Origin: Hydrangea macrophylla
Taxonomy: Eukaryota > Streptophyta > Magnoliopsida > Cornales > Hydrangeaceae
DNA: 64,000 nt
NCBI GenBank assembly: GCA_033977485.1
Contig: CM066991.1
Coordinates: 32,981,850-33,045,849 of the forward strand
Direction of reading: 5' to 3'
The notes beneath the pieces were generated by a model. The model was given only the letters and a program-made list of their open reading frames with translations, ran no database searches and was not told the DNA's origin. The position numbers and the translations under genes were made by a program. Position 1 is the stretch's first letter. Each line of letters starts with the position of its first letter. Below, in pieces: positions 1 through 10,410 of this stretch.

Positions 1-679
1 ATTAGTTAACCCAAATACAGAATGTCCTTGTGTCTTATTAGATGATCAGTAGAGAATTACAGACGACTTCTTAAAAAGAACAGTTGTAAAAAATCTTCAC
101 GAAGTGACGTTAGAGGAGCTTCTATCATTGTACTGTTATGTATGATTGCCCAGGTAAGCCTAGAAACTCATGGTAGAGACGTCACGGTACCTATGTGCAA
201 ACCATTGTTGAACTGTCCAGTGCAGGTCATGTTTGCACATCTTTTACACATTCTATAATGAGTTTGTGGTGTAGATGACTTAGCAGTGGAGTTCATGGAA
301 CACTTGGATTGTCAAAAAGTATTAAATTATTTTGCTACTTCTATAATTATTGTTGCATCAGGATGGTTTTGCCTATAGTCACCTTGAGTGGAAGATAGAA
401 GTGTTTTTGGCAGGATTTCAAATTTTTGTGGATTTGAGTCCAATGTTAAGAATGGTCCACAATGTCATGATCTTGGTGATTCAAGGATTTCGAGAATTCC
501 TCTCTATCATGATAGCTAGCTCCCTATTCGTCAAATCTATTGTGTCATCAAGTGGTATTATAGCAAGGTCTGTCCTTGTTTCAATCACCACTATCCATGG
601 CGACGATTGCAATCCTTGCGGATCAAGCCAGTGGGACTCGGTTTGTTTTAACACAAACTAATTGAAAGTAAGATAAAAG
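1..679. other. Anonymous DNA, no gene recognised
   Basis: Short open frames occur (for example on + at 350-661) but none has recognisable domains, and the composition is that of decayed repeat DNA. It precedes a possible retrotransposon gag relic, so it may be older transposon sequence. I see no promoter, RNA gene or clear repeat structure. Confidence 0.4.
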
Positions 680-1000
680 AGATGGAGCGAAAGGTTGATC
701 GGAGCAATAGAACGTATGATGTTGTAGGGGGGTAACGTTGTACCTATGCATGAGCATGCCATACTGCGAGTTCCTACACAACGTGATTGCGATCATACGA
801 CAGTGAACCCATGAGATGACCATGGTGATGCTTCTGATGAGGATATCGAGGCATGATCATGGTGATTCTACTGACGAGGATATTGAGATTTTGCTTTTGA
901 ACAAAAGACAACTCAAAATAACTTTAATTTTGGTAGTGATTTTCGTGTGGAAATGGAACTCCCGTCCTTCGATAGATAGCTGGAATAATTTTTTTTCTTA
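680..1000 (+). pseudogene. Possible Ty3/gypsy gag N-terminal relic
   Basis: A broken + strand reading carries an acidic repeat (HGD..DEDIE) followed at about 930-975 by a phrase close to DFRVEMELPSFD. This resembles the start of the gag core in plant Ty3 elements, where a similar phrase precedes the capsid-like domain. The frame then stops, and no downstream capsid, zinc knuckle or pol is visible. No LTR can be assigned. The assignment rests on one short motif, so it is tentative. Confidence 0.3.
818..891 (+). repeat. 36-bp tandem duplication encoding an acidic repeat
   Basis: Two diverged copies, starting at about 819 and 855, share the pattern GA(C/T)CATGGTGAT followed by GA(T/C)GAGGATAT(C/T)GAG. 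The first copy is one frame off the open reading after an apparent stop or frameshift; the second reads as an Asp/Glu-rich peptide. It lies inside the possible gag relic. Confidence 0.5.
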
Positions 1001-1106
1001 ATTACTCCAGCCCTGCAAGGCCAAACAACATGTTGCCTTGCAAAATAAGGGCAAAGAACTCATCCTAGCATAAATGGCAAATTCAACACAAAACTAAGCC
1101 CTACTT

Positions 1107-1232
1107 AAGGGTGAAAACAGTTTGGTCCGGTGTGAATTTCAAACAAACCGATCGGTTTTTGTGGGATTCCGTTCGGTCAATTTTAGTGTATTTTTCGGTT
1201 CGATTCCAAGAATATTTTGACCCCTACATTGG
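1107..1232. mobile_element. Possible small hAT-type MITE fragment
   Basis: The sequence begins AGGGTGAAAACAGTTTGG and ends near GAATATTTTGACCCCT. A G/C-T-rich interior with repeated CGGT(C/T) and CGGTTTT runs resembles common plant hAT-derived MITEs. Terminal inverted repeats are short and imperfect, and I cannot identify a convincing 8-bp target duplication. Confidence 0.3.
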
Positions 1233-1597
1233 AGTCCTACTCCCATAATCAAACTTGTCAAAGGTAGGAGGAGTGGGCTCTTCTGGCTACAAGTCCAATA
1301 ATTCTAACCCTTACATTGTTCCACGCGTTCACAAGTGCAATCGATTTCAGGTACTTGGTGACATCACTCTAATCGTTGTCCTAACAGTGCGCATTGTGCT
1401 TTTAACATTGCAGTTTGCGACATGACCATGAACAAGTTGTCAAGGGGGTAGGATGAATATGATTGAACAGAGTGGACCTACAAATATGACTTGTTTTTAG
1501 TAGTGAGACACTTGATGGACAACCCCATAAAGAGAGTGATGTTCAATGACACAACATCTTCAAAATACATTGTACTGTCAATAAACAAGTTTATGAT

Positions 1598-1735
1598 TGG
1601 CTTAATTACAAAATTTACCCTTGAAGTTTGGTCTTTGTTTCATTTCAGTCCCTGTAGTTTCAATTGCATTAATTTGGTTCTTGAAGTTTTTAAATGGAAG
1701 TAATGTGGTCAAAATATCCAATTTTCTTTTAACTG
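1598..1735 (+). mobile_element. Single arm of a fold-back MITE
   Basis: This segment contains the AATTACAAAATTTACCCTTG start and TTTCA(T)TTCAGTCCCTGTAG phrase typical of one arm of plant fold-back MITEs. It resembles in style the arms at 28000 and 29223. The complementary arm is not present nearby, so it is either a truncated copy or a solo arm. Confidence 0.35.
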
Positions 1736-2631
1736 GCCAGAATGACAAGGACGAAGTCCTCTGAGATATAGTCGACATGGATACTTGCTAGGTCGTTGAA
1801 ATTTGATTTGATTGTTGTCCATGGAGGTAAAGACAACACCTACGCATTTTACAGAACCTATACAACAATGGCGTAAAGGTTGTTCTAGCTCCTATGAAAC
1901 CGGAAGTTAGGCCATTTCATCTCACCCATCGAAGACCGTTCTTTTCTAAAGGCACGTCTTGTAGAATTTCAAAATGAGATAAAAAGATTATTCTTGCTCC
2001 AGATAATTTTAATTTCCATCATACACTATTTTGTTCTAGTGGTGGTATATTCTATGAAGTTTGAAAATTGTGTCAATGCAAGTGATACTACCATTTGGGA
2101 CTGATAAATGATAAGCAGCAATTTATAGTTTTTCTTTACTTTTGTATTTTTATTTTTATTACGGAGTATCATTTTATAAAAGTTAAAGATAATAAATTTT
2201 TTTGATGACATTGACTTCGATTTATTTTTTACGTTTGTTAAGAGGAAAAAAATAAGAGTAATGCATGCCAATGATATTGCTAAAACATAGTATAAATCAG
2301 AGTTTTCGACTTGAATTTGATACACTGATCGAATATCCAGATCCTAACAAATTATGAGATGAATTATAAGGCGAATTCGACACATTTATAAATCGGATTT
2401 GACTGATAAAAATTCTTATTAGATCTAGATCTCGTATATCCATCCAGATCGAAACTTTTACGGGCCTACTATGGTGTATACATTATACACCCAAGCAAGA
2501 TATACCATTTAAAAACTTAAAATACGGTTGTTTTTTCTAGGTAGAAACTCCCATGTAAGTAAATTTATTTATTTATTTTTTATGATAGCCATGTAAGTGA
2601 TTTGATTCTCATTTCTTTTTTTTGGGGAAAA

Positions 2632-2747
2632 TACTTTTTACCCTTTGTGGTTACACCCATTTTCTCATACCCCTTGTGGTTCATTTTGTAACACTTAATA
2701 CTCCTGTACTATGGACTGAAGTGAGACTATTAACTTTTCTAACGAAG
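2632..2747 (+). mobile_element. Half copy of the 2798-3027 fold-back MITE
   Basis: The sequence GGGGAAAATACTTTTTACCC, then a GGTTACACCCATTTTCTCAT phrase, a TTGTAACACTTAA phrase and a GACTGAAGTGAGACT phrase follow the left arm of the neighbouring MITE in the same order and orientation. No matching right arm follows before the next copy at 2798. It is a half element, probably left by deletion or arm exchange. Confidence 0.65.
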
Positions 2748-2797
2748 AAAAGGAGATGACGCTAATACCCCCAAGCCCCTATTATACATACTCTTTA

Positions 2798-3027
2798 GGG
2801 AAAAATACCTTTTACACCCCTATGGTTACACCCATGTTCTCATAACCATCTGTGGTTCATTTTTGTAACACTTAACCCCCTATACTAATGACTGAAGTGG
2901 GACTGCCGTTAAAAAAGTTAACAGTCTCATTTTAGTCCGTAGTACAGGGGGTTAAGTGTTACAAAATAAATCACAAGGGGTTATGAGAAAATGGGTGTAA
3001 CCACAAGGGGTAAAAGGTATTTTTCCC
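2798..3027. mobile_element. Fold-back MITE, ~230 bp, TA-flanked
   Basis: The left end GGGAAAAATACCTTTTACAC and the reverse complement of the right end GGGAAAAATACCTTTTACCC match, and the inverted arms run almost to the centre (about 2905-2925, around GTTAAAAAAGTTAAC). Transcribed, it would form one long hairpin. A TA dinucleotide lies on each side (2796-2797 and 3028-3029), which fits a Tc1/mariner-type target duplication, although TA alone is weak evidence. No coding capacity. Confidence 0.75.
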
Positions 3028-3664
3028 TATTTTTTTTATTTAATTTTAGACTATCCTTTTTTTTTTTTTTGTTCGCTTAATTTCTCTACTTTATTGTCAT
3101 TTACGGAGTATGCAAGTGATTTAATTCCAATTTACTTTATGTTTAGTAATTTTGTTTCCCTCTAATTTCTATACTTCTGTGTGTTTTATGGAGTACTTGG
3201 GTTGCCCAACAACCCAAGTTCAATCAAATAAAGATGCCCACTTATTGGACGGCATCATCATAAATGCCTTTGACCCACTTGATCACAGAACCTAACTCAA
3301 CAAACTGGCATAAAGGCAACACCACCTTCGTAACTTCATTTCGCGGGTCCTGTCTATATCTGTATCTATACAGGTGTGTATCTGTTTATATTTACACATA
3401 TATAGGTACATTTTTTTCGGAGGAAGCCCTTCTTCTAAATTAGTTTCCTTTTTGTGGACCCCATATAGTTATCTTGACAACTTGACATCACAATATATAT
3501 AAAAACAGGTATCTGATGTGCCTCAATAATGCTGGCCTTCCTTTAAGAGATGATTTTGGCTATTGGAGAATATTTGAGATTTTTGTTCATGTTCACAATT
3601 TGCATCCCAATTGAACTAAGATAATTTGGAGGAAAAATCACAAATGCCTTTTAGCATAACCAAA
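3028..3664. other. Flank of the outer LTR element, no gene seen
   Basis: AT-rich sequence with poly-T runs and no supportable open frame. The last bases before the LTR (CCAAA at 3660-3664) pair with CCAAG at 21333-21337 as an imperfect target-site duplication. Confidence 0.5.
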
Positions 3665-5719
3665 TGTCACGCCCGTCCCGAGAAATCTATTTATTTTAAA
3701 ATACAAAATTTATTTATTGTGAATTATTAATGTTGATTAATAATTGTGGATGTGGTTGACGTGGGTCAAACGGTGAGTGTTAATCGAGGACACAGAGATT
3801 TGATAATCAATGAGGGATTGACATGAATAAATGACATTTATGTGATTTTAAATGTTATTTGACTTTACCTGATTTTCATGAATAGTAATTATACCTGTTT
3901 TGTATAATTTCTGATAGTTTGATCATATCTTAGATCATTGTGAATACTGTGGTGAGAACGTGAGTAATGCGTAGCATAAAAGGTAGGTGGTCTAGAGATT
4001 TCACGAAATTAGTTTCAGAACGTGATTTTTGGACCCAAACGGAACATAGTCGAAAACTTTTATAAATTTTAGTTTTCACTCGTAAAGTTATAAAATGGAC
4101 GTGTGCGACGTTTCAGGGGATAATTAGAAGTTTAGAGAACTCCCGGGGAGTTAAACACGATTTGCGAAAGTCGTGCCTATATATAGAAAACCATGAGATA
4201 TTTTCATTAGTTATAATTTTCTAACCTAAATCAAGAGGAGGCCAAAAGGTGGATTTATTGCTTCAAGCTTCAAGACACAAATCGACGAACTTCCGATCGT
4301 CAACTTTTCTCCAAATTTCATATTCGAACTCCTCGAGGTATTAGCTACGTTTTGATGTCTATTAGGCCACGTTTGGAAAATTATTTTCGAAAAGCTAATT
4401 TTAAGAATTTGGAAAAAACATGTGTATACTTGTAGGAATCGCTTGTAATCAGATATTCGACGTTTAATTGGAGTCCTAGTACTTCTCCTAAAGTTTGAGA
4501 CTTATAGCTTGAGGTATGAATTCCGAACCTATGTAATATAGGGAATTTTGGATGTTTTAGATATTTTGTATGAATTGTGATCCGGGCAAACTTATGTGTT
4601 AAATTAGGCCCGTTTATTTTACCGAGTACGTATAGAAAAGCATGATGACATGATTATGTGAGTATGCTAAATGTTTATGTGGGTCAAAGGGGAGTTCGAT
4701 ATAATTTCATGCCGGTGCACGCCTCTCGATGTTTGAGAGTTTATAGTAGTGACGACTACTTGCTTGGTGTGGGAAGTGGCCAACCAGAGCAGATGGATGC
4801 AATGGTTGAGTGATTCTTGGCTAACCATTGACATCGCGGTTTAAGATTTAAGACTTGCCGATATACTGGGTGAATGCGTATCTCTCTCCCCGGAGACTAA
4901 ATTATGTGATTTAGATGTTTAAAACATGAATTGCCTCATATGCATTTGTTTAGAATTGTACACTTAGCATATAGCTGAGCAATGGAGATTTATTCCATTG
5001 CAGGTATGAAGAAAGGAAAGAAGGAATGCGAGGGATGAGGCCGTTGGGATCATTTGGAGGAATTGAGGTATAGATTTTTGTAATCGAATCATAGAAGCTC
5101 TGGATTATTATTATTGAGTTGATGTAATATTCTTTTGGAAACCATTTTAAGTTGGTTGGAAGTGACTTGGAACTCTTGAGTTCGCGTTTTGATGTTTAAC
5201 ACGTTGAATTTCATGTTTTATAAATTTGTTGTAGCACTTAAGAGATTTGATCCAAACGAGTTCCGTTAATGTTTTCAAAGCTTAGACATGCTGTCTAATA
5301 TGTTTATATACCTTTGGTAAAGTTTCAGAACGATTGGGAATTTGTATGTTGAGTTTTGTCGTAATTGCAACGTTTTCAAAAAAAGTAAAAATAGGCAAAA
5401 GTGGGCTGCCCGTGAATAGTGTTTTTACAAAGGAAGTACCTTTTTCGAAAAATATTGGACTGTTCTATTTTGCTTTTAGGGTACATTTGGGGTCCCTAAT
5501 AAAACTTTTATAGTTAATTTGAAATATAATCAACTTTTCAAATTGATACGGATTTTACGGACTCATAGTTCAATGTTATGTTTTTCTTCCAAAATGAACT
5601 TTGTTTTAAAGAGTTTCTTTAAGTTTCTTTTCCGCTGATAGAGTTATAGAATAAATTGGATGAGCCTCGGTAGCGTGCCACGTGTCCTATTTCTGCCCGT
5701 AGCGGGATGGGTCGTGACA
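3665..5719 (+). repeat. 5' LTR of outer element
   Basis: It begins TGTCACGCCCGTCCC and ends GGGTCGTGACA, with inverted TGTCAC/GTGACA termini. A TATA box CTATATATAG lies at about 4177-4186. A C/T-containing leader with duplicated CTTCAAG follows. My hand comparison with the 3' copy finds roughly 35 substitutions plus a small indel, under 2 percent. Confidence 0.88.
4177..4186 (+). promoter_or_regulatory. TATA box in outer 5' LTR
   Basis: CTATATATAG is conserved in the 3' LTR at 19793-19802 and in similar context in the nested element's LTRs. It is the likely core promoter of the element. Confidence 0.6.
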
Positions 5720-5724
5720 TTTAT

Positions 5725-5736
5725 TGGTATCAGAGC
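5725..5736 (+). promoter_or_regulatory. Primer-binding site (tRNA-iMet type)
   Basis: TGGTATCAGAGC begins five bases after the LTR end. It matches the usual primer-binding sequence complementary to the 3' end of initiator Met tRNA in plant Ty3 and copia elements. Confidence 0.85.
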
Positions 5737-6234
5737 AATAGGTAACAAAACTTTTGTCACATATTCTAGAATGCATCCACATATTGTTGAGATATTTGAT
5801 GCATGTAGTATGTTGTTATACATACATGATTATGATATTGTTATACATGCATAGTATTTATGCATTCGTGAATCAGTGGAATCATACGGATGTAGAGCTG
5901 TGTGATGAGATGAGGCTTACCCTGCGTTATCATAGACCTTGTGAAGGGACACGAGGGAGAGATGATATATTGGTGGTGATGAACCGTTGAATTTTCTAAA
6001 CGAAAATAAAATGATTTTTGATCGAATGGTGAATGTTTTAAACATTAGAGGAGATTTCCTTATATTGCACATAGAGAAAGAAAGTTCGTGGTTGAGTTTT
6101 GAGATTTGGATTGATTGATAAAAGTTCTACTTCAGACATGGGTTAAACGTCGTGATGTGAGAGAATAGAGATGTGTAGTTGGGTATTATGATAGCAAGAT
6201 AGTCCAGCAACATGTATTGCTCGTGTATGGGATA

Positions 6235-6513
6235 GGTGAGGAATCTCTCACCTTATCTTACAGTGTTATCTTACGGTGTGATCGTACATGTTATCTCGTG
6301 GTTTTCTCTCACAGTGTATGTTGGGTAGTTGAAGAATCTTTCAACTTATTGTTTAGTATTGAGAAAAATGGATGGTTGAGGAATCTGTCAATCTATCTTA
6401 CGATATGTATTGGATGGTTGAGTAATCTCTTAACCTATCTTACGGTAGGTATTGGGAATTGAGAAATATCTTAACGAGTTATGAGTATTGTGGTGGTTGA
6501 GGAATCTCTCAAC
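6235..6513 (+). repeat. Array of six short hairpins with varying stems
   Basis: Six units each carry a 5-7 bp inverted repeat around a six-base loop: 6235-6252 (GGTGAG/CTCACC), 6328-6345 (GTTGAA/TTCAAC), 6374-6393 (one mismatch and one wobble), 6416-6435 (GGTTGAG/CTTAACC, one wobble), 6459-6474 (TTGAG/CTTAA) and 6496-6513 (GTTGAG/CTCAAC). The loop is GAATCT in four units, TAATCT in one and AAATAT in one. Several units are followed by TTATCTTAC or TATCTTACG. The stems differ in compensating ways. No coding frame runs through the array. Confidence 0.7.
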
Positions 6514-6695
6514 TGAACCTGGTTTTGAATGTTTGTAGTACCATGGTAGATTCAGATGTAGTATAAAGGTTAGTAAGGAAAGCTACCAGATTGATTCTAT
6601 AAGTGGGAAGTGGTATGTAAGGATTAACCTAGGATGAGGGATTAAGAACGAGAATGATAGAGTATACTTTGATGATTTGAAACTGCAATTAGTAG

Positions 6696-7437
6696 AAGTA
6701 ACGGGTTTCAGTCAAGTATTGGAAATGGCACCGTATGAAGAGTAGTATGGGCGTTAAGTGTCGATCGCTGATTTGTTGGATCGAGGTTGGGGAAAGAAAG
6801 TTGTTAAGATATAAGATGATACAGTTGACTACGGAGAAGGTAAAGCTAATCCAGGAGCGACTTTTAAAGGAGGCTCACAGTACTAAATATTCAATTCATC
6901 GGGGGAGTGATAAGATGTACCGGAATTTGCGAGAAAACTTTGGTGGAGAGGGATGAAGCGAGAAGTTGCCAAGTTTGTGTCTGAGTGTTCAGCATGCTAG
7001 CAAGTCAAGGCAGAGAGACAAGTACCTGCAGGACTAATACAACCATTACCAGTGTCAGAGTGAAGTGGGATGGGATCACGATGGATTTTATTTCGGGATT
7101 TACACGATCGTTTAATAAGAATGATAAGATTTGGGTTATGGTTGATAGATTGACGAAATTAGCGCAATCTACCGATCAATACGACTAAACCTTCGAGGTT
7201 GGGAGAATTGTATGTGAAAGAGCTTGTAAGACTATACAGAGTTCCAACAGTGATTATATCGGATCGTGATAGTAGTTTTACATTGAGGTTTCGGGGAAGT
7301 CTACAGGAAGCCACGGGTACTAAACTGAGTTTCAATACTACATTTCATCCTCAGATCGATGGACAGTCAGAACGGACAATTCAGACATTGGAAGACATGC
7401 TTAGACTTTGCGTATTAGACTTTGGTAAGTCAATATA
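6696..7437 (+). pseudogene. Rearranged integrase remnant of outer element
   Basis: Two integrase blocks are joined in the wrong order. Block A (about 6696-6862) resembles the region after the integrase catalytic core (GMAPYE, then CRSLICWIEVGERK, then an EKVKLIQERL phrase). Block B (about 6865-7437) resembles the N-terminal zinc region (H..KYSIHRGSDKMYR) and catalytic core (MDFISGFTRS, SDRDSSF, DGQSERTIQTLEDML). The nested element at 10411-11910 shows the normal order, block B before block A. There is an in-frame stop in block A, a frameshift near 6945, a stop near the zinc cysteines, and a further frameshift around 7190. It cannot make an integrase. The first catalytic Asp, the second in SDRDSSF and the Glu in QSERT are still readable as fragments. 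Confidence 0.75.
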
Positions 7438-7440
7438 GAT

Positions 7441-8129
7441 TGAGAAGAGGAAATATAAATTGGAAAGACGAAGCTTTAATGAGTAAGTGAACAAAAACGG
7501 TAAGAATGGGAGGAAGACACGGTAGTACGTTGAGTACATTATCAGATATGATAGTAGAAATGTAAAATGGTTGGAGGACAATGGTGGATGCTATGAAATA
7601 CGATCTCAGTGTCCTAGATTCCAAGAAGGTTGGAGAGTTTTGAGAATGTCGAATTTCACCCTAAGAAAATTTTAAAGTGTTTAAAATGTTTTTAAATAAA
7701 ACTTTCGTTGAGTAAGAAAATTTGTTTTAAATACTTGTGATTAGGTATCAAGTAGACCTTGGAAGACGGGTATCGTGGAAGAATATGGTATGCTAACTTG
7801 TTAAGTGCTTGGCACATAACGGTGGTTGTCAAACGAATGAGTTTTATGTGGGCAGATTGTGAATATAGGAATTCTAAAGAAATTGGTGAAATGATGTGTA
7901 CCTAAATTTGGCTAATTGGAAGTTATGACCTTAAAGGAGTAGTCGTGAGTACTGTTCCAAAGGCAAGTATTGGAGTAACCTGAGGTAATGAATGATTTGA
8001 GGCTTTGATCAATCAAGAACTTGATGAGATCCGCAAAGTGTGAAGCACTTGAAAGATGACAGTTAGGAATCAGTTGGCATTGATGACCAGAGTGAGAATT
8101 TACCTTGCGGTATTGTCGTGAAAGGTATG
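7441..8129 (+). other. Anonymous interior of outer element
   Basis: Purine-rich, AT-rich sequence after the integrase remnant with no recognisable domain on either strand. It continues after the nested insertion at 17530. Confidence 0.5.
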
Positions 8130-8426
8130 TGTCACGCCCCGGATCCATACATATGAATCTAGGTCACGTGGCACGCCATCAAGGCTTACCAACAATGATT
8201 AAAGTTCCCAAAAATGACCTTAATAAAAGTTTTGCTACAAAACAACCAACTTCCAAATAGTTTTTCAAAGGATATATTAAACGCGTGCCCAAACACGCCT
8301 TAATGAGTTTTGTTTTCAAAAGTAACAATTTCGTAGGTCAATGGGTCCCAAAAGGTACCTCCATGCCTAATTAGAAGTTGTTCCGAACATTGGAAGTAGG
8401 AGTTTGAAATTTCTGGCAGGGGGCAT

Positions 8427-8462
8427 TTCGACCGGTCGAATTGCCCCGCTCGACCGGTCGAA
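8427..8462. repeat. Pair of CCGG-centred palindromes in LTR
   Basis: TTCGACCGGTCGAA (8427-8440) and CTCGACCGGTCGAA (8449-8462) are separated by eight bases. The pair is repeated in the other LTR at 15589-15602 and 15611-15624. The first is a perfect 14-bp dyad. Function unknown. Confidence 0.7.
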
Positions 8463-8510
8463 TGGGATCTGGGCAGAATCCAAACCTCCAAAAGACCGTT
8501 TCACAAATGC

Positions 8511-8600
8511 CGGCGCTTTTTCGCAAACGCCGTTAATTACCGGCGCTTCTCTAATAAACGTCGTTGATTCCCGGCGCTTCCGCACAAACACCGCTAATAA
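8511..8600. repeat. Three ~30-bp tandem units with CGGCG/CGCCG dyads
   Basis: Units start at 8511, 8541 and 8572, each with CGGCGCTT followed 10-15 bases later by a CGCCG-like complement. The second LTR carries the same array (about 15673-15762), where some complements are better preserved. Confidence 0.6.
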
Positions 8601-9831
8601 AATGATACACATATTACCAAAAGAAACCAAACCAAACAAAACCATTTCAAACCAACTCCTTTCAAAACAAAACCATTTCGACTAATGCATTTCAAACCAA
8701 AACCCTTTCAAAGCTTTGTTAAACATTCCAAAGACTTGTAAGAACATATATATCCATTTATACAACCACCATAAACCCGTCCCGGATTACAAGTATCAAA
8801 ATTATAAGTTTCACACGTCTTGGCAACCAAGGTCCTAAGGTGAACTAAGTGCCGTACTCGCATATATAACAAGTCTTAATACAAGTTGCACGGTTAAACA
8901 ACCGGCATGAGTTAAACACATATTACAAAAGTGCTACAAGTTCTATAAACATTAGGAGCTTCCGGTCCTTCCTCGCCTCATTACCCGCGATTCTCCCCTC
9001 CAGTCCTTGCACCTGAATGGTTATTTATATAACCATAGATATATGGATTTGTTTAAGCTAACGCTTAGTGAATAATATAAATCAAGCATACGGATGACAA
9101 ATATGTTCCAATCCATCATAGCACATAACTATTGGTCTCTAGGGAATAAGTGCACCTTCACCGATCCAAAGTCTTAAGACTCAACCACGACCCATGCCCC
9201 TTCGACATGTCGCGTAAATGCCTTTTTCGGCAAGTGACCGTCGTCACTACTAATCCTCCCCCTTCGAGAGGACGTCTCACGGTGAATTAGCACAAATCCC
9301 CCTTTAACCCACATAGGCACATAAACATGCTCATTTAACACATATCACCATATTTTTCATTTCAACATACTTTGGGCCTACTTTATACATGAGTTTTGCC
9401 CAATATGAACTACACATGGTATCTATATACATTCCTAGCATATCAAATGCATTAAACCATAGAATCATCCAAAACTCAAGATTTATATCACCCACCTCCG
9501 ATTTACGCTCTTAAACGCCGATCCAAGGAAAACTCAAGCACAAAGAACGTGCAGTAATTCTTCTAATACAATTCCTATTAATCAAAAGTCCAAATATCAA
9601 CTTTGTATGAAAATTCTAGAAAATGAGTTTTCGGAAACTTAACCAAACAAGGCCTAATAGATATCAAAACGACGGCCTTACCTCGTAGAGTTCAAATACG
9701 GAATTTGATGAAAAACAAACGGGTAGAACTCCGTCGATTCGAGTCTTGAAGCTCTAAGCCAAGAAATCCTCCATTTGGCCTCTTCTTGAATTTAGGTTAA
9801 ACTTTATAAAATTTATGAAAGTCATCACTAT

Positions 9832-9841
9832 CTATATATAG
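9832..9841 (-). promoter_or_regulatory. TATA box of Tekay-like LTR
   Basis: On the minus strand this reads TATATATAGA after GCC, and the copy at 16994-17005 in the 5' LTR is identical in context. The 5' LTR copy would drive the element transcript. Confidence 0.55.
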
Positions 9842-10366
9842 GCAACACTTTTGGAAATTGTGTTTACCTCCCCACGAGTTTCCATAACTTCTAATCAGTC
9901 TCTTAAACTTTCCACACAGCTAATGCATAGCTCTTCAGGTGAAACCTCAAAATTATAAAGGTTTCCGACTAAGTTCCGTTTGGTTGCTAAAACGCAAGTT
10001 TCTACAAATTTTACGAAATTGCTAATTAGCTTACCAAATTATGTAACGTGTTCAATTTCGTCCTCACCAGGCATCTAATGACTCCGATGAGTCGCTATCA
10101 ACAATATAATAATCAATTATATTTACATATGCCTAAATAAACATTTAAGCACATAACCATGAGTTATTACTCATTTTCCCAACCGTAGGGAATTCTTACT
10201 TGCCCACCTTCTGGACTGCCTTCAAGGCCAAATACTGGGTTCTCAAAAGACACTCTCCGACAACTAGTGAGTCATCACTCACATCACACGTGTTAATTAA
10301 CACCACAGTAAGCATGCCATGCATGCTAATATAATATAATTAAATGTCACGGGAGCGGGTATGACA

Positions 10367-10379
10367 TCCTCTCCCCCTT
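10367..10379 (-). promoter_or_regulatory. Polypurine tract of nested element
   Basis: On the minus strand the sequence immediately before the 3' LTR reads AAGGGGGAGAGGA, a typical Ty3 plus-strand priming tract. Confidence 0.8.
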
Positions 10380-10410
10380 AAAGGAAGTTTGTTCCCAAAC
10401 TTTCAGTACC

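Larger units (their letters stand above)
8130..10366 (-). repeat. 3' LTR of nested Tekay-like element
   Basis: It starts (window sense) TGTCACGCCCCGG and ends GCGGGTATGACA. It contains two CCGG-centred palindromes (8427-8440 and 8449-8462), three ~30-bp CGGCG...CGCCG-like units (8511-8600) and a TATA box on the minus strand at about 9832-9841. Short open frames here are LTR noise. Confidence 0.9.

Noticed and set aside
8404..8685. Open frame in the Tekay-like LTR, repeated at 15566-15847
   Set aside because: Lies inside the LTR across palindromes and tandem units; it has no domain and is present in both LTR copies as part of the repeat.
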